64,000 nucleotides of DNA, taken from NCBI RefSeq assembly GCF_018688455.1, contig NZ_CP061319.1, positions 1,798,001 through 1,862,000 on the forward strand. Direction: 5' to 3'. The stretch comes from Polynucleobacter sp. AM-7D1 (lineage in GTDB: Bacteria; Pseudomonadota; Gammaproteobacteria; Burkholderiales; Burkholderiaceae). Every line of letters begins with the position of its first letter. Positions within the stretch are counted from its first letter, which is position 1. Both the position numbers and the translations under genes were made by a program. Under the pieces are notes generated by a model. That model was not told the origin of the DNA. It saw nothing but the letters and a program-made list of their open reading frames with translations, and did not search any database. This document shows positions 7,795 to 15,830 of the stretch, one piece after another.

Positions 7795-9397
7795 GCAACT
7801 CTTTAGCATCAGGCGGAGTTTCAAATGTGTGGTGTGGCGCTGGAGAAGGAATAGTCCACTCCAAACCTTTGGCGCCATCCCATGGCTTCATGGATGCTTT
7901 TTCACCTTTGGCGTTATAAGCAGGCAAGACAACGAATAGCAAGAAGTAAACCTGCGATAAACCAAAACCAAGCGCACCGATCGAAGCGATCATATTGAAA
8001 TCAGCAAACTGAGTTGGGTAATCAGCATAACGACGTGGCATACCTGCTAAGCCCAAGAAGTGCATTGGGAAGAAGGTGATGTTAAAGAAAATCATGGAAG
8101 TCCAGAAGTGGATCTTGCCACGAGTTTCATTAGCCATGTAGCCAGTCCACTTTGGACACCAGTAGTAGAAACCAGCAAACATTGCAAATAATGAACCTGC
8201 AACTAATACATAGTGAAAGTGAGCTACAACGTAATAAGTATCTTGAACACCAATATCAATTGGGGCCATTGCCAAGATCAAGCCTGTGAAACCACCCATC
8301 GTAAATACGAAGATAAAGCCAACAGACCACAACATAGGAGTTTCGAAAGTCATCGAACCCTTCCACATGGTTGCAACCCAGTTAAAAATCTTCACGCCAG
8401 TTGGAACAGCGATCAACATCGTTGCGTACATGAAGAACAACTGACCTGTTACAGGCATACCAGTTGCAAACATATGGTGAGCCCAAACAATGAATGACAA
8501 GATCGCGATAGATGCAGTTGCATAAACCATTGAGCTATAGCCAAACAATGTTTTTCTGGAGAAAGCTGGAACGATTTCGCTAATGATTCCAAATGCAGGA
8601 AGAATCATGATGTACACCTCTGGGTGACCAAAGAACCAGAAAATATGCTGGAACATGATTGGGTCGCCACCGCCAACTGCGGAGAAGAATGAGGTACCGA
8701 AATGACGGTCTGTGAGAACCATGGTGATTGCGCCAGCCAATACAGGCATTACAGCAATCAACAAATACGCAGTGATCAACCAAGTCCAGCAGAACATTGG
8801 CATCTTCATCAATGTCAGGCCAGGTGCGCGCATGTTCAAGATAGTCACGATGATGTTAATCGAACCCATGATGGAAGAAGCACCCAATAAGTGGAGTGCA
8901 AAAATACCCATGTCTAAACCTGGGCCCATCTGTGATGTCAATGGAGCATACAAAGTCCAGCCGCCTGCAGGTGCACCACCAGGAGCCAAGAATGAACCGA
9001 ATAATAAGCATGCTGCTACTGGAAGAATCCAGAAGCTAAAGTTATTCATACGAGCAAAGGCCATATCCGATGCACCGATTTGCAATGGAATCATCCAGTT
9101 TGCAAAACCAACGAAGGCCGGCATGATCGCACCAAACACCATCACCAAACCGTGCATGGTAGTGAGCTGGTTGAAGAACTCAGGACGCAAGAATTGAAGG
9201 CCAGGCTGGAAGAGCTCCAAACGGATACCCAAGGCCATTACACCACCAGCTAATAAGCTGACAAATGAGAAAATCAAATACATCGTACCGATGTCTTTGT
9301 GATTGGTTGCGAACAACCAACGACGCCAACCATGTGGCGTGTGATCATCGTGTGCGTGATCATGTGCGTGATCGTGGGTGGTAGAGGCTGTGCTCAT
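7778..9397 (-). CDS. coxA: Cytochrome c oxidase subunit I
   Basis: Catalytic subunit that carries heme a, heme a3 and CuB and reduces O2 while pumping protons. Twelve helices fit in 539 residues. Key segments are TTMHGLVMVFG (heme a ligand His), WFFGHPEVYIMILP (CuB His and cross-linked Tyr), VWAHHMFATGM (CuB His pair) and VVAHFHYVLVAGS (heme a3 and heme a ligands). The N-terminus carries a His/Asp-rich stretch (THDHAHDHAHDDH), which looks metal-binding and occurs in related species. Also named ctaD. Lies 36 bases downstream of coxB. Confidence 0.98.
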   Translation of the reverse strand: MSTASTTHDHAHDHAHDDHTPHGWRRWLFATNHKDIGTMYLIFSFVSLLAGGVMALGIRLELFQPGLQFLRPEFFNQLTTMHGLVMVFGAIMPAFVGFANWMIPLQIGASDMAFARMNNFSFWILPVAACLLFGSFLAPGGAPAGGWTLYAPLTSQMGPGLDMGIFALHLLGASSIMGSINIIVTILNMRAPGLTLMKMPMFCWTWLITAYLLIAVMPVLAGAITMVLTDRHFGTSFFSAVGGGDPIMFQHIFWFFGHPEVYIMILPAFGIISEIVPAFSRKTLFGYSSMVYATASIAILSFIVWAHHMFATGMPVTGQLFFMYATMLIAVPTGVKIFNWVATMWKGSMTFETPMLWSVGFIFVFTMGGFTGLILAMAPIDIGVQDTYYVVAHFHYVLVAGSLFAMFAGFYYWCPKWTGYMANETRGKIHFWTSMIFFNITFFPMHFLGLAGMPRRYADYPTQFADFNMIASIGALGFGLSQVYFLLFVVLPAYNAKGEKASMKPWDGAKGLEWTIPSPAPHHTFETPPDAKELHAAGI

Positions 9398-9433
9398 GGA
9401 TTACTCCGGTTTAGTTTGATCTGTATTAATAAA

Positions 9434-10591
9434 TTACTTGCCAGCGCGTGCGGAAACAATGTCTTGGGTTTGAATAATCTCGCCCGTTTTATTGCCCCAA
9501 GCATTGCGGGTGTAGGTCATAACAGCAGCAATATCGCCATCAGAAATCACACCAGCCCACTTCGGCATTGCACCCTTACCATTGATAAGAATGTCGTATT
9601 GAGCTGCTTTTGGTCCAAGCACCATCTTGCTGCCATCTAATGCTGGGAATGCGCCTGCACCCTTACCGTTTGGTTGGTGACAAGCAGCGCAGTTTGCTGC
9701 ATAGACCTTAGCCCCACGCTCCTTTTGCTCATCCAAGGTATAAACCTTTGATGGATCATCGGAGGCTGCACCCATTTCTTTTTTCTTCTCTGCTACCCAC
9801 TTGGTGTAGTCGTCTTGTGAAACCACATTCACTACGATAGGCATAAAGGCATGCTCAGCACCACACAACTCTGAACACTGACCGCGGAATTTTCCGATTG
9901 TTTCTGCGCGGAACCAGGTGTCACGCACAAAACCAGGGATTGCATCTTGCTTTACGCCAAATGCTGGAACTGCCCACGCATGGATCACGTCGTTCGCAGT
10001 GGTAATCATGCGAATTTTTTTGCCAACTGGCACAACCATTTCGTTATCTACTTCCATCAAATAGGTATTTGATTTGGCTTCTAAATTATTAATGGCTTCA
10101 CGAGATGTAGATAGGGTAGATAAAAAGCTAATGCCTTCACCCTCACCTTTAATATAGTCATAACCCCATTTCCACTGGTAGCCAGTAGTCTTAATGGTGA
10201 TGTCTGAATTCGTAGTGTCTTTCATTGCCACAACGGTTTTTGTTGCTGGCAAAGCCATACCGATCACGATCAACAACGGAATTACCGTCCAGATGATTTC
10301 AACAGTAGTGCTCTCATGAAATGAAGCTGATTTAGCACCCAAGGATTTGCGATGCTTGAGGATGGAATAGAACATCACCCCAAAAACGCCAATAAAAATC
10401 AGAGCGCAAATAATCAACATCATCCAATGCAGCCAATGGATTTCTTGCATAATTTTGGTTGCTGCAGGGGTAAAGTTCAGCTGATTTACGGCCGGACCAC
10501 CTGGCATATCTTCTGCCGCCTGTGCAATTGCGGTGCTAAAGGCTGCTACTAAGTAGAGCGATGCCCTAGTGACTTTTCCAAATAAATTCAT
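9434..10591 (-). CDS. coxB: Cytochrome c oxidase subunit II with fused cytochrome c domain
   Basis: Electron entry subunit. A signal peptide, two transmembrane helices and a cupredoxin domain with the CuA ligands are visible (VIHAWAVPAFG for the first His; CSELCGAEHAFMP for Cys, Glu, Cys, His, Met). A flexible linker leads to a class I cytochrome c domain with CAACH heme attachment and a distal Met in KGAMPKWAG. This is the caa3 arrangement, so an extra c-heme relays electrons into CuA. First gene of the oxidase operon, with a perfect TATAAT box upstream. Also named ctaC. Length 385 residues. Confidence 0.97.
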   Translation of the reverse strand: MNLFGKVTRASLYLVAAFSTAIAQAAEDMPGGPAVNQLNFTPAATKIMQEIHWLHWMMLIICALIFIGVFGVMFYSILKHRKSLGAKSASFHESTTVEIIWTVIPLLIVIGMALPATKTVVAMKDTTNSDITIKTTGYQWKWGYDYIKGEGEGISFLSTLSTSREAINNLEAKSNTYLMEVDNEMVVPVGKKIRMITTANDVIHAWAVPAFGVKQDAIPGFVRDTWFRAETIGKFRGQCSELCGAEHAFMPIVVNVVSQDDYTKWVAEKKKEMGAASDDPSKVYTLDEQKERGAKVYAANCAACHQPNGKGAGAFPALDGSKMVLGPKAAQYDILINGKGAMPKWAGVISDGDIAAVMTYTRNAWGNKTGEIIQTQDIVSARAGK

Positions 10592-10680
10592 CTTATTCTC
10601 TGTTTATTGTCATGAGCTTCTGTAGCAATACAGCCTCAGAAAGCCCAAAAAAACGGTATCAAGCAATTCAACTAGCGCTA

Positions 10681-10709
10681 ATTATAGGGTTAATTAAGTT
10701 CAACAACAA
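10681..10709 (-). promoter_or_regulatory. Probable promoter of the cox operon
   Basis: On the minus strand a perfect TATAAT (10681-10686) is preceded, with 17 bases between, by TTGTTG (10704-10709), a weak -35. Transcription would start about 80 bases before the coxB ATG. The 180-base gap from coxB to the upstream BioC-like gene (10592-10771) holds nothing else that I recognise. Confidence 0.6.
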
Positions 10710-10771
10710 ACGGGATTAACCATGCTTGACTCAATCTTGACAATGGTTTAAAAGATAGTAAGCACTCACAC

Positions 10772-11674
10772 TTAAGCAGAATCACTACTAGTCTTGCGTC
10801 CGATTTGATTTGGATCAATATAGGCAACATGATCTTGTGATTTAGCAAGGTGCTTACCTAAAGCCCAAGCATGCCCATAGACAACCTCTAAAGTGAGTTT
10901 GCTCGGCAATTGAGGCAATTGAGCATCATTTTTATCATTAAGGGCTAGTAGATTTAACGCTTTGGCATCTGACAGCAACAGCGCATCTGAGTCGTAATTC
11001 AGTTTTAAAAACTCCATATCCATTACGGGATCAGAAAAACGTTCGCCTAATAGAGCATCCCCCATATCGTGCATATCCCACGGGCTAGGCAAGTTCTCAA
11101 TCTGCAATTGCTGAGCTAAAGATTCAGACTTGAGTTCTTTAGCGGTATCAGGCCCCAAATAACTCAATGTTAGTAAGCCACCCTCTTTAAGTACTCGCCA
11201 GCATTCCTTTAAGAATTGCTTAGGGTCGGCCAGGTTCTGAATCAAAAGAACACTCACTACCAAATCTACAGAATTACTAGGTAGATTGATGCGCCCCGTC
11301 TTCATATAGTCATTTAGAGAAACTACGGCGGTAGATTTCATCTTGGAATTCCAAAAACGAGTTAGTCTCAATTTATATAAATCAAAACTGGATAACTCAC
11401 TTTCTGGCGCACAATGAAAACGAATTCCAGGAAAACGTTTTGTCAGAAAAGGGGCGTGCGCTCCAGGGAAATCTGGAATCAACAAGACGTCTTTTGCTTC
11501 CAACTTCACGATGTCTAATTTTTGCAGCATGCGGCCTGCAATTTCATCCTGAAGCCATCTGATTGATTGGGTCATTGGCTCAGTATACTCAGCAGCCCAT
11601 GCGGCCAATAGAGAATATTTTTCAATCGATTTGTTCTCACCTATTACCAAGCTCATGTATTGTTTGCGGGACAT
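10772..11674 (-). CDS. BioC-like methyltransferase with degenerate SAM-binding motif
   Basis: The C-terminal two thirds resemble malonyl-ACP methyltransferases of the BioC family: SVDLVVSVLLIQNL, LKECWRVLKEGGLL and then YLGPDTAKELK, typical of BioC relatives. The N-terminal segment (DEIAGRMLQKLDIVKLEA) also aligns. Where the family has the glycine-rich motif I (VLDxGCGxG) this protein reads VLLIPDFPGAH, so SAM binding is doubtful. BioC action (methylating malonyl-ACP to start pimelate synthesis) should therefore not be assumed. Starts at ATG 11674, 11656 or 11575 are possible; the longer ones overlap the 5' end of the divergent comF. No other biotin-synthesis genes are nearby. Confidence 0.7.
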   Translation of the reverse strand: MSRKQYMSLVIGENKSIEKYSLLAAWAAEYTEPMTQSIRWLQDEIAGRMLQKLDIVKLEAKDVLLIPDFPGAHAPFLTKRFPGIRFHCAPESELSSFDLYKLRLTRFWNSKMKSTAVVSLNDYMKTGRINLPSNSVDLVVSVLLIQNLADPKQFLKECWRVLKEGGLLTLSYLGPDTAKELKSESLAQQLQIENLPSPWDMHDMGDALLGERFSDPVMDMEFLKLNYDSDALLLSDAKALNLLALNDKNDAQLPQLPSKLTLEVVYGHAWALGKHLAKSQDHVAYIDPNQIGRKTSSDSA

Positions 11675-12342
11675 TTCAGCAACTCACTCACTGTGCAGAG
11701 TGCTACGCCTTATTAGCATCTGAGCAGCTATTGAATTACGAATGCTGTCAGCAATGTGGCCTTACTCTTCAGGTAGATGAACTAAAAGAAAAAACTTGTC
11801 GAGAGTGTTGCGCTAACCCACCCTACTATGATGCAACTTACTGCCTAGATCGCTATGATGGCAAACTGCAATTTGCTTTGCATCAATTGAAATATCAGCG
11901 TCGACTTGCATATGCACATGGCTTGGCGTCTACATGGAATGCTCTGCTTGCAAAGAGCTTAGCAATAACCCAAGCAGACTATCTTGTACCGGTACCGCTG
12001 AGCCAAGAAAAACTCTGTGCCCGAGGCTTTAATCAAAGCTGGGAGTTGGCGAGGCGAATTCTTTGCGACAAACGCATTCATAAAAACCCACACATCTTGA
12101 AGCGCCATCACAGCGACCAGCATCAGGCTCAAGGAAATCGCACCAATCGTCACATTGCCATTCAAGACATGTTTTATATCAACCCAAGGTACCAGGGACA
12201 GCTAGAGTCTGCATCAGTCATTGTGTTTGATGACGTCATGACTAGCGGAGCAACCTTAAATGAAATCGCCCGCGTATTGAAGGACAATGGGGCATCTAGT
12301 GTTATTAATTGGGTATTACTAAGAACACTACGTCCATCATAA
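11599..12342 (+). CDS. comF: ComF family phosphoribosyltransferase-like protein
   Basis: ComF/GntX-type protein linked to DNA uptake and use in naturally competent bacteria. The N-terminal zinc-finger-like part has LLPSSCIVCG, HCAECYALL, CCQQCGL and CRECC cysteine pairs. The C-terminal part is a phosphoribosyltransferase fold with the PRPP loop VIVFDDVMTSGATL near the end. I use ATG 11599 (247 residues); a TTG at 11563 is possible. The 5' end overlaps the opposite-strand methyltransferase if that uses its longer start. trmL follows after ten bases and may be cotranscribed. Confidence 0.88.
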   Translation: MRPIENIFQSICSHLLPSSCIVCGTFQQLTHCAECYALLASEQLLNYECCQQCGLTLQVDELKEKTCRECCANPPYYDATYCLDRYDGKLQFALHQLKYQRRLAYAHGLASTWNALLAKSLAITQADYLVPVPLSQEKLCARGFNQSWELARRILCDKRIHKNPHILKRHHSDQHQAQGNRTNRHIAIQDMFYINPRYQGQLESASVIVFDDVMTSGATLNEIARVLKDNGASSVINWVLLRTLRPS

Positions 12343-12352
12343 AGATCAGAGC

Positions 12353-12823
12353 ATGTTTAACATTGTTTTATTCGAACCAGAAATTCCACCCAACACAGGC
12401 AACATCATTCGCCTGTGTGCAAACACGGGTGCAAAATTACACCTCATCGAGCCGCTTGGTTTTCCCATGGAGGATGCCAAACTTCGCAGAGCCGGATTGG
12501 ACTATCACGAGTTTGCCAAAGTAAAAGTTCATAAAAACTGGGCGCAATTTCTGGTTGATGAAAAACCTCAGCCCGAGAGAATGTTTGCTCTGACTACCAA
12601 AGGATCTGGGAAGTTTCATGATGGCAACTATTTGCCAAATGACTATTTTGTTTTTGGTTCAGAAACTAAAGGCATTACAGAAGAAGTAAGAAGTTCGATT
12701 CCAATCTCCAACCAAATGCGCTTAGCAATGCAAGACAGTAGTCGCAGCTTGAATCTCTCAAATACGGTAGCGATTGTGGTTTATGAAGCATGGCGCCAAA
12801 ACGGATTACTTGGCGGAAATTAA
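12353..12823 (+). CDS. trmL: tRNA (cytidine(34)-2'-O)-methyltransferase TrmL
   Basis: SPOUT-class knotted methyltransferase that modifies the wobble base of two leucine tRNAs. The 156 residues carry the three family motifs: NTGNIIRLCANTG near the N-terminus, the FGSETKGI loop and the knot segment LNLSNTVAIVVYE near the C-terminus. The short length without an N-terminal substrate domain distinguishes TrmL from TrmH and RlmB. Ten bases after comF; convergent with gpsA, with only three bases between the stops. Confidence 0.93.
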   Translation: MFNIVLFEPEIPPNTGNIIRLCANTGAKLHLIEPLGFPMEDAKLRRAGLDYHEFAKVKVHKNWAQFLVDEKPQPERMFALTTKGSGKFHDGNYLPNDYFVFGSETKGITEEVRSSIPISNQMRLAMQDSSRSLNLSNTVAIVVYEAWRQNGLLGGN

Positions 12824-12826
12824 AAC

Positions 12827-13849
12827 CTAGACCTCTACCTTGGGGTCGCGCCCCATGAGTTTTTTCACTGCATCATGCGGTGAGAGTTTTCCAGATAGGA
12901 CCTCGCCCATCATGGCAGTGATTGGCATCTCTACACCCAAGCGAGTCGCCAGATTTCCAACTGCAGAGGCACACAGTACGCCTTCAGCAACATGTCCTAA
13001 GTTACCTAAAATTTCAGGTAAAGGTTTTCCTGCAGCAAGCGCTAAACCAACACGACGATTGCGCGAGAGATCACCGGTTGCAGTCAAAATCAAATCGCCT
13101 ACGCCAGTTAATCCCATGCAGGTCTCTGGTCGGCCGCCGGCTGCCTTCACAAGACGCATCATTTCTGCAAGGCCGCGAGTTAACACTGCAGCGCGTGCAT
13201 TTAAGCCAAGATCTAAGCCATCACCAATACCGGCCGCAATTGCAAGAATGTTTTTAATTGCGCCGCCCAGTTCAACACCAACTAAATCGTCGCTCGCATA
13301 GATACGCATATTGCCGTGATGAAAGGCGCCCTGAACAATGTCACATAAGGCATTCGATTTGCTGGCGATAGTTAATGCACAAGGCATACCATTACCAACT
13401 TCTTGCGCAAAACTAGGTCCCGATAATGCGCCATAAGAATGACGCATGCCATTGCTATGCAGATGATCTTCACGCTCCACTACTTGATGTGGCAATAGAG
13501 TAGTGCTGGGCTCTAAGCCCTTACATAACCAAACAATATTCAGCGGGTGCTTTGCGAGGCGCAATACATTTGCCACTGTTTCCGATAAGCCCGACATCGG
13601 AGTAGCAATCACTAAAAGATCTTTTTCAGAAAGACGCTCAATGGCGCGCTCAAAACTGGCTTCTAATTGCAGGCCCTTAGGCAGGATGATGCCTGGGAGA
13701 TAGTCAGCATTTTCGCCAGACTTCTGAATATCCTCTAACTGCTCAGCGCTGCGAGACCATAAACAAACGTCGCCAGACTGAAGGTGGCGCGCAGCTTGCG
13801 CGGCCATAGCAGTGCCCCATGAACCAGCTCCAAGCAGCGTCACTTTCAT
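12827..13849 (-). CDS. gpsA: Glycerol-3-phosphate dehydrogenase (NAD(P)+)
   Basis: Reduces dihydroxyacetone phosphate to sn-glycerol-3-phosphate, the backbone for phospholipid synthesis. The N-terminal Rossmann motif is LLGAGSWGTAMA. Further signatures include LSGPSFAQEV, the catalytic Lys context ELGGAIKNILAIAAGI and GLTGVGDLILT. The length of 340 residues is normal. Last gene of a minus-strand string rhodanese-grxC-secB-gpsA with 17 to 26 base gaps. The secB-gpsA pairing is also known in gammaproteobacteria. Confidence 0.96.
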   Translation of the reverse strand: MKVTLLGAGSWGTAMAAQAARHLQSGDVCLWSRSAEQLEDIQKSGENADYLPGIILPKGLQLEASFERAIERLSEKDLLVIATPMSGLSETVANVLRLAKHPLNIVWLCKGLEPSTTLLPHQVVEREDHLHSNGMRHSYGALSGPSFAQEVGNGMPCALTIASKSNALCDIVQGAFHHGNMRIYASDDLVGVELGGAIKNILAIAAGIGDGLDLGLNARAAVLTRGLAEMMRLVKAAGGRPETCMGLTGVGDLILTATGDLSRNRRVGLALAAGKPLPEILGNLGHVAEGVLCASAVGNLATRLGVEMPITAMMGEVLSGKLSPHDAVKKLMGRDPKVEV

Positions 13850-13875
13850 GATCTGTGGGCTTTGACTAAATCAGC

Positions 13876-14397
13876 TTAGTGAGGAAGGATGATTTTGCTT
13901 TCATCGGTAGAACCGCTTTCCGTTGCGGCAGCTTGCGCAGCCTGCATCAGGCGATGTTCGTACATACCGTGGAAGTTAATTTCATTCAAATGAATTGGCT
14001 GGAAACCAGCACGGCTGATAGTGTCAGCAATATTCGAGCGCAAGTAAGGATACAAAATCGTTGGGCAAGCAATGCCCAACATGGGATCAATTTGCTCTGG
14101 TGGAATATTGCTAAATTCAAAAATACCCGCTTGCTTAGCCTCAACTAAAAACAGTGCCTTACTATCTACTTTGGCAGTGACTGTCGCAATTAAAGCAACC
14201 TCAAAAATTTCGTCACCCAAACGATTGACAGCAACATCAACCTCAACCTCAACTTGAGGCTCAGCTGCGACCAATAAAATTTGCGGTGCGTGTGGTTGCT
14301 CTAAAGACAAGTCTTTGAGATAAATACGTTGAATGCGGAAACCTGGCTCTTTTGAGTTATCTACTGCATCTGGAGTGGAAGTAGTTTGTTCAGTCAT
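13876..14397 (-). CDS. secB: Protein-export chaperone SecB
   Basis: Cytosolic tetrameric chaperone that keeps precursor proteins unfolded for SecA. The 173-residue protein shows the SecB core: [18 protein letters not shown] near residue 22, strand [19 protein letters not shown], then [18 protein letters not shown] and the C-terminal [10 protein letters not shown]. The C-terminal tail after this ([10 protein letters not shown] type) is shorter and less basic than the SecA-binding tail of E. coli. Gap of 22 bases from grxC. Confidence 0.96.
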   Translation of the reverse strand: MTEQTTSTPDAVDNSKEPGFRIQRIYLKDLSLEQPHAPQILLVAAEPQVEVEVDVAVNRLGDEIFEVALIATVTAKVDSKALFLVEAKQAGIFEFSNIPPEQIDPMLGIACPTILYPYLRSNIADTISRAGFQPIHLNEINFHGMYEHRLMQAAQAAATESGSTDESKIILPH

Positions 14398-14419
14398 GGG
14401 AAACTTTCTGGGTAAATTT

Positions 14420-14674
14420 TTAAGCTAATAGTGGATCAAGTTGGCCGGCACGGTCTAGAGCAACTAGATCGTCATAACCGCCAACATGAGTCTCACCAAT
14501 ATAAATTTGTGGCACAGTGCGACGACCTGTTCGTGTCATCATTATTTCGCGCTGTGCAGGATCACGATCAATCAAGATCTTCTCTAAATTTGTAACGCCC
14601 TTCTTTTGCAAAAGCTTCTCTGCCATAACGCAATAAGGACAAACTTGGGTGCTGTACATCATGACTGGTGGCAT
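14420..14674 (-). CDS. grxC: Glutaredoxin 3
   Basis: Glutathione-dependent thiol oxidoreductase of 84 residues. Redox site CPYC lies in [15 protein letters not shown]. The [18 protein letters not shown] segment carries the cis-Pro and glutathione-binding GGYDD. It sits between a rhodanese-like gene and secB, and works with the glutathione pool made by gshA/gshB elsewhere in this window. Confidence 0.95.
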   Translation of the reverse strand: MPPVMMYSTQVCPYCVMAEKLLQKKGVTNLEKILIDRDPAQREIMMTRTGRRTVPQIYIGETHVGGYDDLVALDRAGQLDPLLA

Positions 14675-14690
14675 ATCTAGACCCGCTAAG

Positions 14691-15104
14691 TTATTTGATT
14701 AATGGCAGAGCTGCAGCCTGCCATCCTTGAACGCCACCATCCAAAACTGCAACTTCAGAAAATCCCAGCTTCTTTAACTCTGGAATCGATTTGCGGGCGC
14801 TTATACCGGATTGACATACCAAAATGACCGGATTCTTACGGTCCAGCTTGAGCTTGTCGAGTCCAGTAGAGATTCGGTCGGCCAAGATGTGCTTTGATCC
14901 TGGCAGATGACCCGCCTTAAAGTCCGATTCTGGACGCAAGTCCAAAACAGCCGCTTTTCGGCGATTAATCCAAATTGTTGCCTCCGAAGGCGATAAGCCT
15001 TTTCCGCTAATAAGCGTAGATAATGTAGGGAGGAAGAGCGCTGCGCCTGAAACAAACAAGAGGGCAATAAGCGCTAAATTATCAGTTTGCGTGAGAAAGT
15101 TCAT
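14691..15104 (-). CDS. Membrane-anchored rhodanese-like protein
   Basis: An N-terminal transmembrane helix (LALIALLFVSGAALFLPTL) is followed by a single rhodanese domain of about 100 residues. The active-site loop CQSGISARKSIPELKKLG has the catalytic Cys, so it could carry a persulfide. DLRPESDFKAGHLPGS is the family CH2A-like segment. Sulfur donor and acceptor unknown. ATG 15104 chosen; GTG directly before it is possible. The divergent gpmA starts only 22 bases away, so the promoters overlap. This YibN-type gene commonly sits beside grxC and secB. Confidence 0.88.
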   Translation of the reverse strand: MNFLTQTDNLALIALLFVSGAALFLPTLSTLISGKGLSPSEATIWINRRKAAVLDLRPESDFKAGHLPGSKHILADRISTGLDKLKLDRKNPVILVCQSGISARKSIPELKKLGFSEVAVLDGGVQGWQAAALPLIK

Positions 15105-15126
15105 CACCGGATTATAGAATGGCTCT

Positions 15127-15816
15127 ATGAAACAACTTGTCCTTATTCGTCATGGCGAATCCGCCTGGAACCTTGAAAACCGCTTCACTGGCTGGGCGGA
15201 CGTTGACTTAACCCCAAAAGGCACAGAACAGGCCCTAGCTGCAGGCGAAAACCTTCGAAAAGCAGGCTACGAGTTTGATTTAGCCTACACCTCGGTACTG
15301 AGAAGAGCGATTCGCACACTATGGCATGTTCAGGACACCATGGACCTCATGTGGTTGCCAGTAGTCCATAGCTGGAGATTAAACGAGAGGCATTATGGTG
15401 CCCTCACTGGTTTAAATAAAGCTGAAACTGCTCAGCAGTATGGAGACGCCCAGGTTCATATTTGGCGCCGTTCCTACGATGTGCGTCCACCACTCTTAGA
15501 AAGGGGTGATGAACGTAATCCGCAGAATGATCGACGTTACGAAAAACTCAACACTTCCGATATTCCTTTGGGTGAGTGCCTTAAAGATAACGTCGAGCGC
15601 GTACTACCTCTTTGGAATGAATCTATTGCTCCAGCCCTAAAAGCGGGTAAGCGTGTATTAATCGTTGCGCACGGCAATAGCATCCGCTCCTTGATTAAAT
15701 ATCTCGACCAGGTTTCTGACGCAGATATTATGGAAATTAACGTCCCTAACGGCATCCCGCTTGTTTACGAGCTCGATGACAATCTCAAACCCATTCAACA
15801 TTTTTATTTGGATTAA
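15127..15816 (+). CDS. gpmA: 2,3-bisphosphoglycerate-dependent phosphoglycerate mutase
   Basis: Interconverts 3- and 2-phosphoglycerate in glycolysis and gluconeogenesis. [18 protein letters not shown] contains the catalytic phospho-His. [30 protein letters not shown] and [14 protein letters not shown] complete the active site. The length of 229 residues is typical of the dPGM type. ctpA follows after 14 bases on the same strand. Confidence 0.97.
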   Translation: MKQLVLIRHGESAWNLENRFTGWADVDLTPKGTEQALAAGENLRKAGYEFDLAYTSVLRRAIRTLWHVQDTMDLMWLPVVHSWRLNERHYGALTGLNKAETAQQYGDAQVHIWRRSYDVRPPLLERGDERNPQNDRRYEKLNTSDIPLGECLKDNVERVLPLWNESIAPALKAGKRVLIVAHGNSIRSLIKYLDQVSDADIMEINVPNGIPLVYELDDNLKPIQHFYLD

Positions 15817-15830
15817 GGTAAAACAGAAGC

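Noticed and set aside
8712..9197. Long plus-strand open frame (161 codons) opposite coxA
   Set aside because: Antisense shadow of a highly conserved gene; no family resemblance, no ribosome site, composition dictated by coxA codons.
9340..9390. His/Asp repeat at the N-terminus of CoxA as a novel tandem repeat
   Set aside because: Short HDHAHDHAHDDH repeat is common at this position in related species; kept as a remark under coxA.
12840..13301. Plus-strand open frame of 153 codons opposite gpsA
   Set aside because: Shadow of gpsA; Pro/Arg/Ser-rich with no domain.
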